Shown here piece after piece: positions 22,819 through 32,333 of a stretch of DNA of 64,000 nt. Position numbers and translations under genes: made by a program. The DNA is from Streptococcus oralis Uo5 (lineage in GTDB: Bacteria; Bacillota; Bacilli; Lactobacillales; Streptococcaceae), in the NCBI RefSeq assembly GCF_000253155.1, contig NC_015291.1, positions 1,087,001 through 1,151,000 of the forward strand, written 5' to 3'. The first letter of the stretch is position 1; every line of letters begins with the position of its first letter. The notes under the pieces are model-generated. The model was not told the origin of the DNA and did no database searches. It saw only the letters and a program-made list of their open reading frames with translations.

Positions 22819-23928
22819 TTAATTTGATTCTGTTTTTTCCAGTTCCTTAGCTTCTTTATGATTTTCATATAATTTCGCTAGGAACTTAGTAATTTCTTTA
22901 AAAATGGAGTAAGTAGGTACTGCTACGACCATCCCTATGACACCGTAGATATTACTTGACAGTAAAAGGAGCACTAAAATCGTAATCGGATGTACTTTCA
23001 TAACTCCTCCAACGATACGTGGATAGAGAACATTCCCATCAATCTGTTGAATAATAAGCATATAAGCAACCGCAATCAACATACGATGAGGATCTGTGAA
23101 CACATTGGCAATCACCATTGGAATCAAGCCAATACTTGGACCAACATAAGGAATTAAATTTGCAATTCCAGAGAAAATAGCAAAAACTAGGGCGTACTTT
23201 AATCCGATAACGCTATAGCCAATATAAGCCAAACATCCAATAATAACCGCATCAATCGCAATTCCACTGATATACCGCGCTATGGTTGTATTGAGATTGG
23301 TTAAAAGGCTAGAAAGATTCAATTTGTCATGCTTTAAGACGGTACGTTCCAACATTGGTAGCAACTTATGACCATCCAACAAGAAATAAATCAAGAATAC
23401 AGGGGTCATAATGAGGATTAGAACTGTACTAAACAAGGCTGAAAGAACGCTTCCTAAACTATTGCTGACGCTATTCAGGATATTCTGGAGGATATCCACA
23501 TAGGAGAGATTAAGTTGTTGAATAGTTTGTTGAATATCAATATTTTGGAAGACTGGATTCATGGACAAATCGATGATCAAATCTTGTAGTCTACTATAGA
23601 TGTTTTGACTAGAAATAATCAAGCTGGTCAACTGATTAATCAAAATCGGCAAGAGATAAACGACTCCTACAACGATAGCACCAATCAAGGCACAAAGAGT
23701 GACCAAGACACCAATTAGACGATTGATTTTACATCTCTTTTCTAAGAAAGTAACGATTGGATTTGTAATGTAGTAAAAAAATCCACCAAGCAAAAATGGA
23801 ATCATGATGGTATTTACAACCGTCACAAAGGGAGTAATGATGGCCCCCATTTCTCTCCAAAGATAGAAAATCAGTGTTAATAATAAAATTTCAGCTGTCC
23901 AAAAAAATAATTTGTTTCTACGGAACAT
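22819..23928 (-). CDS. AI-2E family transporter (paralogue 2)
   Basis: 369 residues with two N-terminal helices, a soluble insert (about 90-150) and a helical C-terminal half with the P-Y-V-G-P-S-I-G-L-I-P motif that matches the P-Y-L-G-S-F motif of the paralogue at 1377-2543. Family PF01594. GGAGGA precedes the ATG. It stands alone between tuf and dacA with its own promoter and terminator. The substrate is unknown. Confidence 0.85.
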   Translation of the reverse strand: MFRRNKLFFWTAEILLLTLIFYLWREMGAIITPFVTVVNTIMIPFLLGGFFYYITNPIVTFLEKRCKINRLIGVLVTLCALIGAIVVGVVYLLPILINQLTSLIISSQNIYSRLQDLIIDLSMNPVFQNIDIQQTIQQLNLSYVDILQNILNSVSNSLGSVLSALFSTVLILIMTPVFLIYFLLDGHKLLPMLERTVLKHDKLNLSSLLTNLNTTIARYISGIAIDAVIIGCLAYIGYSVIGLKYALVFAIFSGIANLIPYVGPSIGLIPMVIANVFTDPHRMLIAVAYMLIIQQIDGNVLYPRIVGGVMKVHPITILVLLLLSSNIYGVIGMVVAVPTYSIFKEITKFLAKLYENHKEAKELEKTESN

Positions 23929-23947
23929 AGGTATCCTCCTTCTCTCT

Positions 23948-23956
23948 ATTTTACCA
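23948..23956 (-). promoter_or_regulatory. Extended -10 promoter of the second AI-2E permease gene
   Basis: TGGTAAAAT on the minus strand, about 20 bases before the ATG, followed by GGAGGA. Confidence 0.6.
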
Positions 23957-24015
23957 TATTTCTGAAAAAGATAAGATGGCTTTAGTAAAAAAAGCGAGAA
24001 TATTTTTTTTCTTTA

Positions 24016-24024
24016 TGATAAAAT
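24016..24024 (+). promoter_or_regulatory. Extended -10 promoter of dacA
   Basis: TGATAAAAT ends nine bases before the dacA ATG, giving a leader of about zero to three bases; no ribosome-binding site is present. Confidence 0.6.
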
Positions 24025-24033
24025 AAAGCTAAT

Positions 24034-25275
24034 ATGAAAAAAATAATTTTATCTTTTATGACACTTTTAGTTTTTGGAACAGCTTCTACTGTTTCTGCTC
24101 AGGAATTTGATGTTGCTGCTAAACATGCCATTGCTGTCGAGGCTACGACTGGAAAAATCCTTTATGAAAAAGATGCAAATCAGCCTGTAGAAATTGCTTC
24201 TATTACCAAACTAGTTACAGTTTATTTGGTCTATGAAGCTCTGGAACAAGGAACTATCAGCCTGTCTACACCCGTTGATATTTCAGACTATCCTTACAAA
24301 CTTACAACTAATTCTGAGGCGAGTAACGTCCCAATGGAAGCTCGAAATTATACTGTTGAACAACTATTAGAGGCTACAATGGTATCCAGTGCAAACAGCG
24401 CTGCGATTGCACTAGCAGAAAAGATTGCTGGTTCTGAGAAAGACTTTGTAGACAAAATGAGGGCTAAACTTCTTGAATGGGGAATTCAAGATGCAACTAT
24501 TGTAAACACTACTGGTTTAAATAATGAGACCCTTGGCGATAATATCTATCCAGGTTCAAAGAAAGACGATGAAAACAAGTTGAGTGCCTACGACGTTGCA
24601 ATCGTCGCTCGTAACCTCATCCGAGATTATCCTCAAGTTTTGGAAATCACCAAAAAGCCAACTTCTACCTTTGCAGGACTTGAAATCCACTCAACCAACT
24701 ATATGTTGGAGGGAATGCCTGCCTATCGTGGTGGAATTGATGGACTAAAGACAGGTACTACTGATAAAGCTGGTGCTTCATTCGTTGGAACAACTGTTGA
24801 GAAAGGGATGCGTATTATTACAGTTGTTTTAAATGCAGATCAACAAGATACCAACCCTTATGCGCGTTTTACCGCAACTTCTGCACTTTTAGATTATATT
24901 TCTGCAAACTTTGCCTTAAAAACCGTCGTTCAGAAAGGTGAAGCATACAACGATAGTAAAGTAACAGTTCTGGATGGTAAAGAAGATAATGTGACAGCTG
25001 TCGCTAAGTCAGACATTTCCATCGTCCAACGCATCGGAAGCGCTACTACACCAGCTCTCCAATTCACACCGAAATTAACATCAGAAATGGCTCCATTGGA
25101 AGAAGGAAAGGTTGTCGGTACTCTAACCTATGAAGATCAGGATTTGATTGGCCAGGGCTATCTCACTGCTGACAAACCATCTTTTGAAATGGTTTCTGAA
25201 AAGAAAGTAGAAAAAGCCTTCTTTTTGAAAGTTTGGTGGAATCAATTCATCCGCTTTATCAATGAAAAACTATAA
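24034..25275 (+). CDS. dacA: D-alanyl-D-alanine carboxypeptidase DacA (PBP3)
   Basis: 413 residues. The signal peptide covers about 1-22 (cut after V-S-A). Active-site motifs are S56-I-T-K59, S119-A-N121 and K239-T-G-T242. A beta-rich domain follows, and the amphipathic C-terminal helix (F-L-K-V-W-W-N-Q-F-I-R-F-I) anchors it to the outer membrane face. It trims the terminal D-Ala of stem peptides, limiting crosslinking and helping place the septum. It is a class C low-molecular-mass penicillin-binding protein. The missing ribosome-binding site and the close -10 box suggest a leaderless or nearly leaderless mRNA. Confidence 0.97.
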   Translation: MKKIILSFMTLLVFGTASTVSAQEFDVAAKHAIAVEATTGKILYEKDANQPVEIASITKLVTVYLVYEALEQGTISLSTPVDISDYPYKLTTNSEASNVPMEARNYTVEQLLEATMVSSANSAAIALAEKIAGSEKDFVDKMRAKLLEWGIQDATIVNTTGLNNETLGDNIYPGSKKDDENKLSAYDVAIVARNLIRDYPQVLEITKKPTSTFAGLEIHSTNYMLEGMPAYRGGIDGLKTGTTDKAGASFVGTTVEKGMRIITVVLNADQQDTNPYARFTATSALLDYISANFALKTVVQKGEAYNDSKVTVLDGKEDNVTAVAKSDISIVQRIGSATTPALQFTPKLTSEMAPLEEGKVVGTLTYEDQDLIGQGYLTADKPSFEMVSEKKVEKAFFLKVWWNQFIRFINEKL

Positions 25276-25849
25276 AAAATCGCGAACAATCGCGATTTTT
25301 TCTTTTATTCATTTCTTTAAATGCTGCTTCTGCATCAGCATTGCTAATAGCACCAAATTGGATTTTTCCGATTTTACCCTGACTGTCAATCAAGTATTCC
25401 GTTGGAATACTACGAATTTGGTAGGCTTGGAAGGTAGTTGCTTGCGTATCATATAGAACTGGAATATCCTTGTATCCTTGTTCTTTGTACCATTTTGGAA
25501 AGTCTTGAACTGTTTTTTCACCTTGTAGACCAGGTGCGATGACACTCAAGATTTCAAAGTCTCGATCTTGTTTGGCAGCTAATTCCATCAACTCAGGCAT
25601 GCTTTTTTTACATGGTCCACACCAAGAAGCCCAGAATTTCAAATAGACCTTTTTCCCTTTATAGTCTGATAACTTGACTTCTTTGCCATCCATAGACTGC
25701 AAGGTAAAGTCTGGCGCATCCTTACCGACTGCGATTTGTTGTACAGCGGGTTGTTTTGGACTGCTTGTCTGTTTGGTTTCTTTTTCACCACAGGCAATCA
25801 ACAAAAATAAAGACATGAGGCTCAATCCAGCAAAAATAACTTTTTTCAT
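25259..25849 (-). CDS. Extracellular thioredoxin-like lipoprotein (Etrx2/TlpA type)
   Basis: 196 residues. Lipoprotein signal peptide with lipid-modified C20 (L-L-I-A-C), a flexible T/S/P/Q linker to about 40, then a TlpA/ResA thioredoxin fold with catalytic C77-G-P-C80 and cis-proline in S-I-P-T-E-Y near 149. In S. pneumoniae such a protein receives electrons from CcdA and reduces an extracellular methionine sulfoxide reductase; the ccdA gene is directly upstream here. The last 15 residues are unusual: the frame runs through the terminator hairpin (residues about 184-192) and stops inside the convergent dacA gene. The pneumococcal protein, as I recall, ends at the M-N of residues 180-181. 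Confidence 0.9.
   Translation of the reverse strand: MKKVIFAGLSLMSLFLLIACGEKETKQTSSPKQPAVQQIAVGKDAPDFTLQSMDGKEVKLSDYKGKKVYLKFWASWCGPCKKSMPELMELAAKQDRDFEILSVIAPGLQGEKTVQDFPKWYKEQGYKDIPVLYDTQATTFQAYQIRSIPTEYLIDSQGKIGKIQFGAISNADAEAAFKEMNKRKNRDCSRFFIVFH
25274..25303. terminator. Bidirectional terminator between dacA and the thioredoxin gene
   Basis: Perfect 11-bp stem AAAAATCGCGA/TCGCGATTTTT with loop ACAA. It starts right after the dacA stop but lies inside the reading frame of the minus-strand lipoprotein gene. Confidence 0.93.
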
Positions 25850-25861
25850 CTTTTTCTCCTT

Positions 25862-26569
25862 TTATCCAAGAATTCCTGATAAGGCATTTAACTGCCCTAG
25901 CATTAATAATAATCCCATCAAAATAATCAAAGCTCCCCCGATTTTCTTTAGTAGAATCATATGGGGTTTCAATTTACTAAAATAGGGCATAATCCAGCCC
26001 GAAGCCAAGGCCAAAATAATGAAAGGAAGGGCCATTCCCAATGTGTATACTAATGTTAACACGGCTCCTTGCCAAGCACCATTCCCTCCTGAAGCTGCAA
26101 GAGCCAAGACCGAACTTAAAACTGGTCCGATACAAGGGGTCCAACCAAAACTAAAGGTTATCCCAAGCAAGAAGGCTGACAGATAGTGATTAGACTTGGA
26201 TTGTTTGAAGGTGACTGTCTTTTGAATCTCCAGTTTATTGAAATGCAAGATTTCCATCTGGTGAAGCCCTAAAAGAATAATGACTATTCCCATAGCATAA
26301 CGAAACCAGTCTGCATAGAGCATCTGCCCTAGGAATCCAGCTCCAAATCCTAAAATAAAGAAAATAAGGGAGATTCCTGCAATAAAGCACAAGGTTCGAA
26401 TTAAACCAGACCATGCAACGTCTCTTCCAAAAAAGCGAAAGCTTTTCGAATTTCCCTGATCATCCAGTAAAATACCAGCATAGACAGGTAGCAAAGGAAA
26501 GATGCAGGGTGAAAAGAAGGACAGGATACCAGCTAAAAAAACGGATACTAGAAATATAATCGACTCCAA
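25862..26569 (-). CDS. ccdA: Cytochrome c-type biogenesis protein CcdA
   Basis: 235 residues with six membrane helices. The redox cysteines are C22 in S-P-C-I-F-P and C146 in T-P-C-I-G-P, which carry electrons across the membrane from cytoplasmic thioredoxin. The partner is the lipoprotein gene 12 bases downstream. Streptococci lack c-type cytochromes, so the pathway serves extracellular thiol repair. The start is a TTG at 26569; it aligns with the usual N terminus and has a weak GTAGG upstream, which may hold expression low. Confidence 0.93.
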   Translation of the reverse strand: MESIIFLVSVFLAGILSFFSPCIFPLLPVYAGILLDDQGNSKSFRFFGRDVAWSGLIRTLCFIAGISLIFFILGFGAGFLGQMLYADWFRYAMGIVIILLGLHQMEILHFNKLEIQKTVTFKQSKSNHYLSAFLLGITFSFGWTPCIGPVLSSVLALAASGGNGAWQGAVLTLVYTLGMALPFIILALASGWIMPYFSKLKPHMILLKKIGGALIILMGLLLMLGQLNALSGILG

Positions 26570-26669
26570 CGAATTACCTACTTTCTCAAAATTCTAATCC
26601 TATTTTACTACAAAAGAATAAATTTGTAAGAAGTCTGCTACGCTTATTTATTTTGATAAAATTTGACAC

Positions 26670-26697
26670 AAAAAAAGGAGCTAAGCTCCTTTTTTTA
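26670..26697 (-). terminator. Terminator of map
   Basis: Stem AAAAAAAGGAGCT/AGCTCCTTTTTTT, immediately around the stop codon of map. Confidence 0.92.
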
Positions 26698-27555
26698 ATA
26701 CGTTCCTTCTTCACCTTGACTAGTCAAGATAACTGGACCGTCTTTGGTAATCACGAACTGGTGTTCATATTGGCAAGACAGGCCGCCATCTATAGTCTTA
26801 TGAGCCCAGCCAGTCTTCATATCTGTATCGATTTCCCAGTCACCAGTATTGATCATGGGTTCAATGGTTAGTACCATTCCTTCACGGAGGCGGAGTCCAC
26901 GGCCTGCAATACCGTAGTTAGGAACCATTGGCTCCTCGTGCATAGTTGGACCAACACCATGACCAACCAAATCGCGAACGACACCGTAACCGCGACTTTC
27001 AGCGTATTCTTGAATGGCTGCACCGATATCACCGATACGATTGCCAACAACTGCTTGCTCAATCCCTTTATACATAGCTTCCTTGGTCACGTCCATCAGG
27101 TTTTTCACTTCTTCAGACGGTGTACCAACCGCATAAGCCCAACATGAGTCAGCTAAACCACCAGTATAACTTTGGGTGTATTTTTTCATTTGCTCAACAT
27201 TGTTGAAATTGAGTTTAGAGACATTGAGGTCGGATTTGGCAATCGGACCACCCAGTACCATGTCAACCTTGAGCAAATCACCATCTTTCAAGATGTAATG
27301 ACGTGGAAAAGCGTGAGCTACTTCGTCATTGAGAGAGCAACAAGTGGCATAGGGGTAATCCATGACTGCACCATCTACTCCAATCTGTAAAGGAAGGAAA
27401 TTCTCCTCTTTACAACGTCGACGAACGTACTCTTCAACTTCCCACATATCCACGCCTGGCTTAATCAAATCACGTAAGCCGATATGGATACTTGCTAGGA
27501 AATCACCAGCCTTGTCCATGGCTTCGATTTCACGTGCTGATTTTAAAGTTATCAT
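26695..27555 (-). CDS. map: Methionine aminopeptidase, type I
   Basis: 286 residues with the pita-bread fold. Metal ligands are visible as the aspartates in V-D-M-V-L and S-D-L, H in G-H-G-V-G-P-T-M-H-E and E in M-V-L-T-I-E-P-M. A streptococcal insert precedes the conserved D-S-C-W-A-Y-A segment. It removes N-terminal methionine from new proteins. AGGAG precedes the ATG. It is downstream of spxR by 15 bases. Confidence 0.97.
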   Translation of the reverse strand: MITLKSAREIEAMDKAGDFLASIHIGLRDLIKPGVDMWEVEEYVRRRCKEENFLPLQIGVDGAVMDYPYATCCSLNDEVAHAFPRHYILKDGDLLKVDMVLGGPIAKSDLNVSKLNFNNVEQMKKYTQSYTGGLADSCWAYAVGTPSEEVKNLMDVTKEAMYKGIEQAVVGNRIGDIGAAIQEYAESRGYGVVRDLVGHGVGPTMHEEPMVPNYGIAGRGLRLREGMVLTIEPMINTGDWEIDTDMKTGWAHKTIDGGLSCQYEHQFVITKDGPVILTSQGEEGTY

Positions 27556-27570
27556 TTTTTCTCCTAGATT

Positions 27571-28848
27571 CTAATTAATTTTAACCGTAACATTTGCTTT
27601 TGAAACAATCTGATGACCATGATAAATATCATAATCAATAATAGCTGAACGTCTCGTGTGGTGAATAATTCGAGCCTGAATCCGCAGAGTATCATCTATC
27701 TGTACAGCCTGCAAGAAATAAATCAACATCTGCTCAATGATGAGATTACGTCCGCTATTGACAACGAGGTCTTGGGTCATATGGTTGAGGATTTCAGCCA
27801 AGACTCCATTAGCAAGGACCCCATTTTTCTCCAGCATGAAGGGCTCAACAGTAATGACGACCTCATCATGATGATAAGAGAGTTTTTGCCCGATTTGCTC
27901 TGAGAAGGTCGGCAAAGCAGAAACTTGGGAACGACTCATCTTTTCCATGACATCTCGTCGTGTTACGACACCGAGCAAGGTTTGGTTACTTCTGACAACG
28001 GGAACCATCTCAAAGTCTTCTGCGATCATTCGTTGACTGACATTGGCAATATTGGTCGCTAAACCTGTTACGAAGATACTTCGCGTCATCACCTTGTCAA
28101 TCGTCGTGCTGGGAGACTTGTCTCCTGCGTCACGCATAGTAACAACGCCAACAACCACTTGGTGCTGATTAATGACTGGGAAACGACTACTTCTGTTCTT
28201 ACGGACCAAGTCTAGATAGTCTTTGACTGTATCCGTCTCTCTCAAAAAACCATACTCATGACTGGGACGATAGAGCTTTTCGACTGTCAGAATATCGGTT
28301 TTGATTTGAACATTTGAGAGGGCTTTGTTAATCATGGTCGCTACTGTAAAAGTGTCATGTTTACTCCTCAGAACTGGAATCCCTTTTTTATTAGCCAACT
28401 CAAGAACATCGTCTTGGACATGAAAACCACCTGTTACAAGGACTGCATTTTCATTTTCCAAGGCTAAAAGTTGAATGCGAGTACGGTCTCCGACGATCAA
28501 AAGACCGCCATCATGGAGATAGGACAGGATATTTTGCTCTGTCATAGCCCCAATGGAGAATTTACTAAACTCTCTCTCAAGCCCTTCTTGACCAGCTAAA
28601 ACTTCAGAGGAGGTGACTTCAGCAATTTCAGCATAGGTTAGCCTCTCAATAGCCACTTTCTGGGACTTGACTCGTATGGTTCCACTGCGGGGGCGAGTCT
28701 CAACAATTCCCCGATTTTCAGCTTCTTTGATAGCTCGGTAGGCTGTTCCGTCACTAACACCTAGGTGATTGGAAATACTGCGAACACTAACTCTCTTCCC
28801 AATTGGCAACTCTTCCAGATAGGACAAAATTTCCTGGTGTTTACTCAT
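27571..28848 (-). CDS. spxR: SpxR-type regulator (HTH, DRTGG, two CBS, hotdog)
   Basis: 425 residues in four parts: a winged helix-turn-helix at about 1-65 (S-I-S-N-H-L-G-V-S-D-G-T-A-Y-R), a DRTGG domain at about 85-190, two CBS domains at about 195-310, and a hotdog/thioesterase-like domain from about 320 to the end. This matches SpxR of S. pneumoniae, which positively affects the pyruvate oxidase gene spxB and so hydrogen peroxide production; CBS and hotdog domains suggest sensing of adenine nucleotides or acyl-CoA. The order murZ-GNAT-spxR-map is the same as in pneumococcus. It overlaps the GNAT gene by eight bases. Confidence 0.9.
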   Translation of the reverse strand: MSKHQEILSYLEELPIGKRVSVRSISNHLGVSDGTAYRAIKEAENRGIVETRPRSGTIRVKSQKVAIERLTYAEIAEVTSSEVLAGQEGLEREFSKFSIGAMTEQNILSYLHDGGLLIVGDRTRIQLLALENENAVLVTGGFHVQDDVLELANKKGIPVLRSKHDTFTVATMINKALSNVQIKTDILTVEKLYRPSHEYGFLRETDTVKDYLDLVRKNRSSRFPVINQHQVVVGVVTMRDAGDKSPSTTIDKVMTRSIFVTGLATNIANVSQRMIAEDFEMVPVVRSNQTLLGVVTRRDVMEKMSRSQVSALPTFSEQIGQKLSYHHDEVVITVEPFMLEKNGVLANGVLAEILNHMTQDLVVNSGRNLIIEQMLIYFLQAVQIDDTLRIQARIIHHTRRSAIIDYDIYHGHQIVSKANVTVKIN

Positions 28849-29392
28849 TGAATTCTCCTTTTATGTATCGAAATTCAAGATAGTCCCTCATTTTTCGTGT
28901 ATAGCGATCGCTCCCCTTAAACTGTCGGACGAGGCTAAAGCCCGATTTTAAGGCTACTTTTTGACTAGCTTGATTTTCCAAATGAGTGATGATGGATAAT
29001 TGTTTTAAACCAAATTCTTCAAATGAAAGCTGACATAGCTTGGTAACCACTTCTGTCATAAAACCTTGTGCCCAAGAATCCTTTTTTAAGAAGTAACCAA
29101 TTTCTGCTTCTTTTTTGATTTCATCAATCTTTTCAAATTTAATGGAGCCAATCATTTCCTGATTTCCTTGGAGACAAATTGCCCAAACCCCTAGAGGGTT
29201 CTTCATAAAATAGTTAGCAAGTGCGTACTGACTTTCTTCCAAACTTGCTTGACTTGGAAAAATAAACTGTAAATTCTCAGGGTTTGAAGCAATCTCGAAA
29301 AACGCATAACTGTCACTAAAAAAGAAAGGACGCAAATACAAGCGCTCCGTTTCAAAAAAAGAAAACATTGCTAATTTGGTCCAAATATTCAT
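28841..29392 (-). CDS. GNAT-family N-acetyltransferase (RimJ/RimL-like)
   Basis: About 183 residues. It carries the F-E-T-E-R-L-Y-L-R-P-F entry motif of RimJ/RimL-type enzymes, the acetyl-CoA region near E-I-G-Y-F-L-K-K-D-S-W-A-Q-G-F-M-T-E and the terminal N-x-A-S-Q-K-V-A-L-K-S-G-F motif. The substrate may be a protein N terminus or a small amine. ATG at 29392 is chosen because GAGG lies five bases upstream; a GTG at 29398 is part of that site. It is between murZ and spxR in one operon. Confidence 0.88.
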   Translation of the reverse strand: MNIWTKLAMFSFFETERLYLRPFFFSDSYAFFEIASNPENLQFIFPSQASLEESQYALANYFMKNPLGVWAICLQGNQEMIGSIKFEKIDEIKKEAEIGYFLKKDSWAQGFMTEVVTKLCQLSFEEFGLKQLSIITHLENQASQKVALKSGFSLVRQFKGSDRYTRKMRDYLEFRYIKGEFNE

Positions 29393-29407
29393 AATCACCT
29401 CAACGGC

Positions 29408-30667
29408 TTAGTCTTCAACGAGTGTAATATCCGCTCCAAGACTACGCAATTTTTCAATAATATCTGAGTAGCCACGAAGGATAAACTCAATATTTGTAAT
29501 TTCAGTCTGGCCTTGAGCCATCAAGCCGGCGATGACAAGTGCAGCACCAGCTCGCAAGTCTGTAGCTTTTACACTTGCCCCGTGTAAGTTACGACCACCG
29601 TTGTAAATAATGTGATCGTTTGTAGTCGTAATATCCGCATCCATTTTTGCTAACTCAAAGACATGATTAACACGTTTCTCATAAATCGTATCAATAATGG
29701 TTCCACGACCTTGCGCAGTTAGTAAAAGTGGCGTGATAGGCTGTTGCAAATCAGTTGCAAAACCAGGATAAGGAGCGGTTTTAATATTTATTGCCTTTAA
29801 GTCTGACTGCTCTTCAACGAAGATACTATCCTCAGAGACCGTCATACGAACGCCCATTTCCTCTAGTTTTGCGATAAAGCCTTCTAAGTGTTCATAGAGA
29901 ACGTTGTTAATACGAATTCCTTTACCAACCGCAGCAGCAAGTGAAATATAAGTTCCAGCTTCAATACGGTCCGGAATGACTTGGTGACGAGTCCCATGAA
30001 GTTTCTCAACACCATCAATAATGATAATATCAGTCCCTGCACCACGAATGTGTGCTCCCATGTTGTTCAAAAGGGTAGCAACATCGATGATTTCTGGTTC
30101 ACGGGCCGCATTTTCAATGACAGTACGTCCCTTAGCTTTAACCGCAGCAATCATGGTGTTAATCGTTGCTCCAACGCTAACGGTATCCATGTAAATACTT
30201 GCGCCATGAAGCCCCTTACCTTGGGCAGATAAATTCATATTATCTCCCTCATAGCTGACCTTAGCACCCATGGCTTCAAAGGCTTTTAAGTGAAGATCAA
30301 TCGGACGAGGTCCCAGATCACATCCACCAGGAAGTCCAACTGTAGCTTCACCAAAGCGACCTAAAAGACTTCCGTAGAAATAATAAGAAGCACGCAAGCT
30401 ATTAATCTTGCCATAAGGCATAGGAATGTTTTGAACACCTCTTGGATCAATCTCCAAGACATCCTCATAACGCTTAACAGTCGCCCCCATAATCTCCATG
30501 ATTTCGACAAGACTAGCAACGTCTGAAATATCTGGAACGCAATCTAAAGTGACAATATCATCTGATAAGATAATAGCTGGAATAAGCGCTACAACACTAT
30601 TTTTAGCACCACTAATGGTGATCTCACCTTGCAATGGACGTCCACCATTGATGACAATTTTTCTCAT
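29408..30667 (-). CDS. murZ: UDP-N-acetylglucosamine 1-carboxyvinyltransferase
   Basis: 419 residues. K22-N23 and the catalytic cysteine C116 in [12 protein letters not shown] are present, so the enzyme should be fosfomycin-sensitive. It makes the first committed peptidoglycan precursor. The genomic position beside GNAT, spxR and map matches the paralogue called MurZ (MurA1) in S. pneumoniae; streptococci carry a second copy elsewhere. First gene of the operon with its own extended -10 promoter. Confidence 0.95.
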   Translation of the reverse strand: MRKIVINGGRPLQGEITISGAKNSVVALIPAIILSDDIVTLDCVPDISDVASLVEIMEIMGATVKRYEDVLEIDPRGVQNIPMPYGKINSLRASYYFYGSLLGRFGEATVGLPGGCDLGPRPIDLHLKAFEAMGAKVSYEGDNMNLSAQGKGLHGASIYMDTVSVGATINTMIAAVKAKGRTVIENAAREPEIIDVATLLNNMGAHIRGAGTDIIIIDGVEKLHGTRHQVIPDRIEAGTYISLAAAVGKGIRINNVLYEHLEGFIAKLEEMGVRMTVSEDSIFVEEQSDLKAINIKTAPYPGFATDLQQPITPLLLTAQGRGTIIDTIYEKRVNHVFELAKMDADITTTNDHIIYNGGRNLHGASVKATDLRAGAALVIAGLMAQGQTEITNIEFILRGYSDIIEKLRSLGADITLVED

Positions 30668-30709
30668 GTTTTACTCTTTCAAAATTTACTAAAAAGGTCT
30701 TTTCGTTCT

Positions 30710-30718
30710 ATTATACCA
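30710..30718 (-). promoter_or_regulatory. Extended -10 promoter of the murZ operon
   Basis: TGGTATAAT on the minus strand, about 42 bases before the ATG. Confidence 0.7.
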
Positions 30719-30769
30719 TAATTTTCAGTTTTTTCCCATTCCTATTTACTAAATACCATCTCATTTTGA

Positions 30770-30816
30770 TAAAAAAAGACCTATCACTCAAGCTTTTCAG
30801 CCTGAAATGATAGGTT
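30770..30816 (-). terminator. Terminator of pyk
   Basis: Stem ACCTATCA/TGATAGGT with an inner partial hairpin, then seven T on the minus strand. Confidence 0.88.
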
Positions 30817-30827
30817 TTAATGTTAGA

Positions 30828-32333
30828 TTAACGTACTGTACGGATACGCATTGTGTTTGTACGAACAGCTTCTCCAAGTGGCACACCTGCAACGATAACG
30901 ATATCATCACCAGATTCAACCAAGCCTTGTTCAACTGCGATCTTTTCAGCAAGATCAAACATATCGTCAGTATTTGAAGGACGTTCAGTTGTTACTGGAA
31001 TAACACCCCAGTTCAACATCAATCCACGTTCAGTCAATTCATCGAAAGTGATAGCCAAGATATCAGCATTTGGACGGTATTTAGAAATCAAGCGAGCTGT
31101 GTGACCAGTTTTAGTAAGGGTAACTACCAACTTGATATTCATTGAGTTAGTTGCATCTTTAACAGCTGATGCCATAACTTCAGTCTTAGAATTACGCGCC
31201 AAGTTAACTGATGACAAACGACCGTATTCATTAAGAAGAGTTTGTGCATTCTTGTCAATCGTAGCCATTGTTGTTACTGATTCAAGTGGGTATTTACCGT
31301 TTGCAGACTCACCTGAAAGCATTGTTGCGTCAGTTCCGTCGATAACAGCGTTGAATACGTCTGATACTTCTGAACGAGTTGCACGTGGTTTTTCAGTCAT
31401 TGTTTCAAGCATGTTTGTTGCTGTGATAACAACTTTACCTGCTGCGTTCACTTTAGTGATAATCATTTTTTGGTAAACTGGAACCATTTCGAATGGTACT
31501 TCAATACCCATGTCACCACGGGCGATCATGATACCGTCAGCAGCTTCAATGATTTCATCCAAGTTGTCAATACCTTGTTGGTTTTCGATTTTAGCGAACA
31601 ATTGAACGTGACCGTTACCAGTTTCTTCACAGATTGCACGAACTTCGTTAACGTCTTTTGCAGTACGTACGAATGAAATCGCGATGAAGTTAATACCTTG
31701 TTCAAGACCAAAGCGGATATCATCGTTATCACGTTCAGCAAGAGCTGGGAAAGGAATTTTAGTGTTAGGGATGTTTACACCTTTTTGTTTAGCGATAACA
31801 CCGTCATTTTCCACTTCAACTACAAATTCACGAGTTGCATCGTCTTTTTCTACAACGCGAAGACCCAATTTACCATCGTCAACCAATACTTGGCGACCAA
31901 CTTCAACGTCATCATAGATGTCAAGAGCACCAGCAACGTTCAAAGCAATCACTTCACGAGTTGATTTGATTCCTTGTTTAGTTGCAACACGGATTTTTTC
32001 ACCAGTTTTGTATGAATACTCTTTAGCTTCACCTTCGAACAATTCAGTACGGATTTCAGGTCCTTTAGTATCAAGAAGGAAACCAACTTTTTTACCTGCA
32101 AGTTTTTCAGCAAGTTTAACAGTTGCCATACGCTCACCTTGTTCTTGGTGGTCACCGTGTGAGAAGTTGAAACGGAAAGTGTTTGCTCCTGCTTCAATCA
32201 ATTTAGCAATATTTTGAGCTGAAGCTTCAACGTCAAGTTTTTCACCCCAGTATCCGTCTTCACCGAATTTTTTACCACCACGGATTTCAACCGCAGGACC
32301 TAAAGTTGCAACGATTTTTACACGTTTGTTCAT
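30828..32333 (-). CDS. pyk: Pyruvate kinase
   Basis: 501 residues. The TIM barrel contains R-F-N-F-S-H-G-D, the L-D-T-K-G-P-E-I-R-T strand, the K-I-E-N catalytic lysine and M-I-A-R-G-D-M-G. The B domain and the C-terminal allosteric domain follow. A glycine/lysine-rich insert near residue 20 (R-G-G-K-K-F-G-E-D-G-Y) is usual for streptococci. It makes pyruvate and ATP in glycolysis and follows pfkA by 66 bases, so the two control points of glycolysis are coexpressed. Confidence 0.98.
   Translation of the reverse strand: MNKRVKIVATLGPAVEIRGGKKFGEDGYWGEKLDVEASAQNIAKLIEAGANTFRFNFSHGDHQEQGERMATVKLAEKLAGKKVGFLLDTKGPEIRTELFEGEAKEYSYKTGEKIRVATKQGIKSTREVIALNVAGALDIYDDVEVGRQVLVDDGKLGLRVVEKDDATREFVVEVENDGVIAKQKGVNIPNTKIPFPALAERDNDDIRFGLEQGINFIAISFVRTAKDVNEVRAICEETGNGHVQLFAKIENQQGIDNLDEIIEAADGIMIARGDMGIEVPFEMVPVYQKMIITKVNAAGKVVITATNMLETMTEKPRATRSEVSDVFNAVIDGTDATMLSGESANGKYPLESVTTMATIDKNAQTLLNEYGRLSSVNLARNSKTEVMASAVKDATNSMNIKLVVTLTKTGHTARLISKYRPNADILAITFDELTERGLMLNWGVIPVTTERPSNTDDMFDLAEKIAVEQGLVESGDDIVIVAGVPLGEAVRTNTMRIRTVR

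Noticed and set aside
29981..30232. Long plus-strand frames inside murZ and similar frames in atpA, pyk and tuf
   Set aside because: They mirror the codon structure of the genes on the other strand and have no start signals or protein family features.
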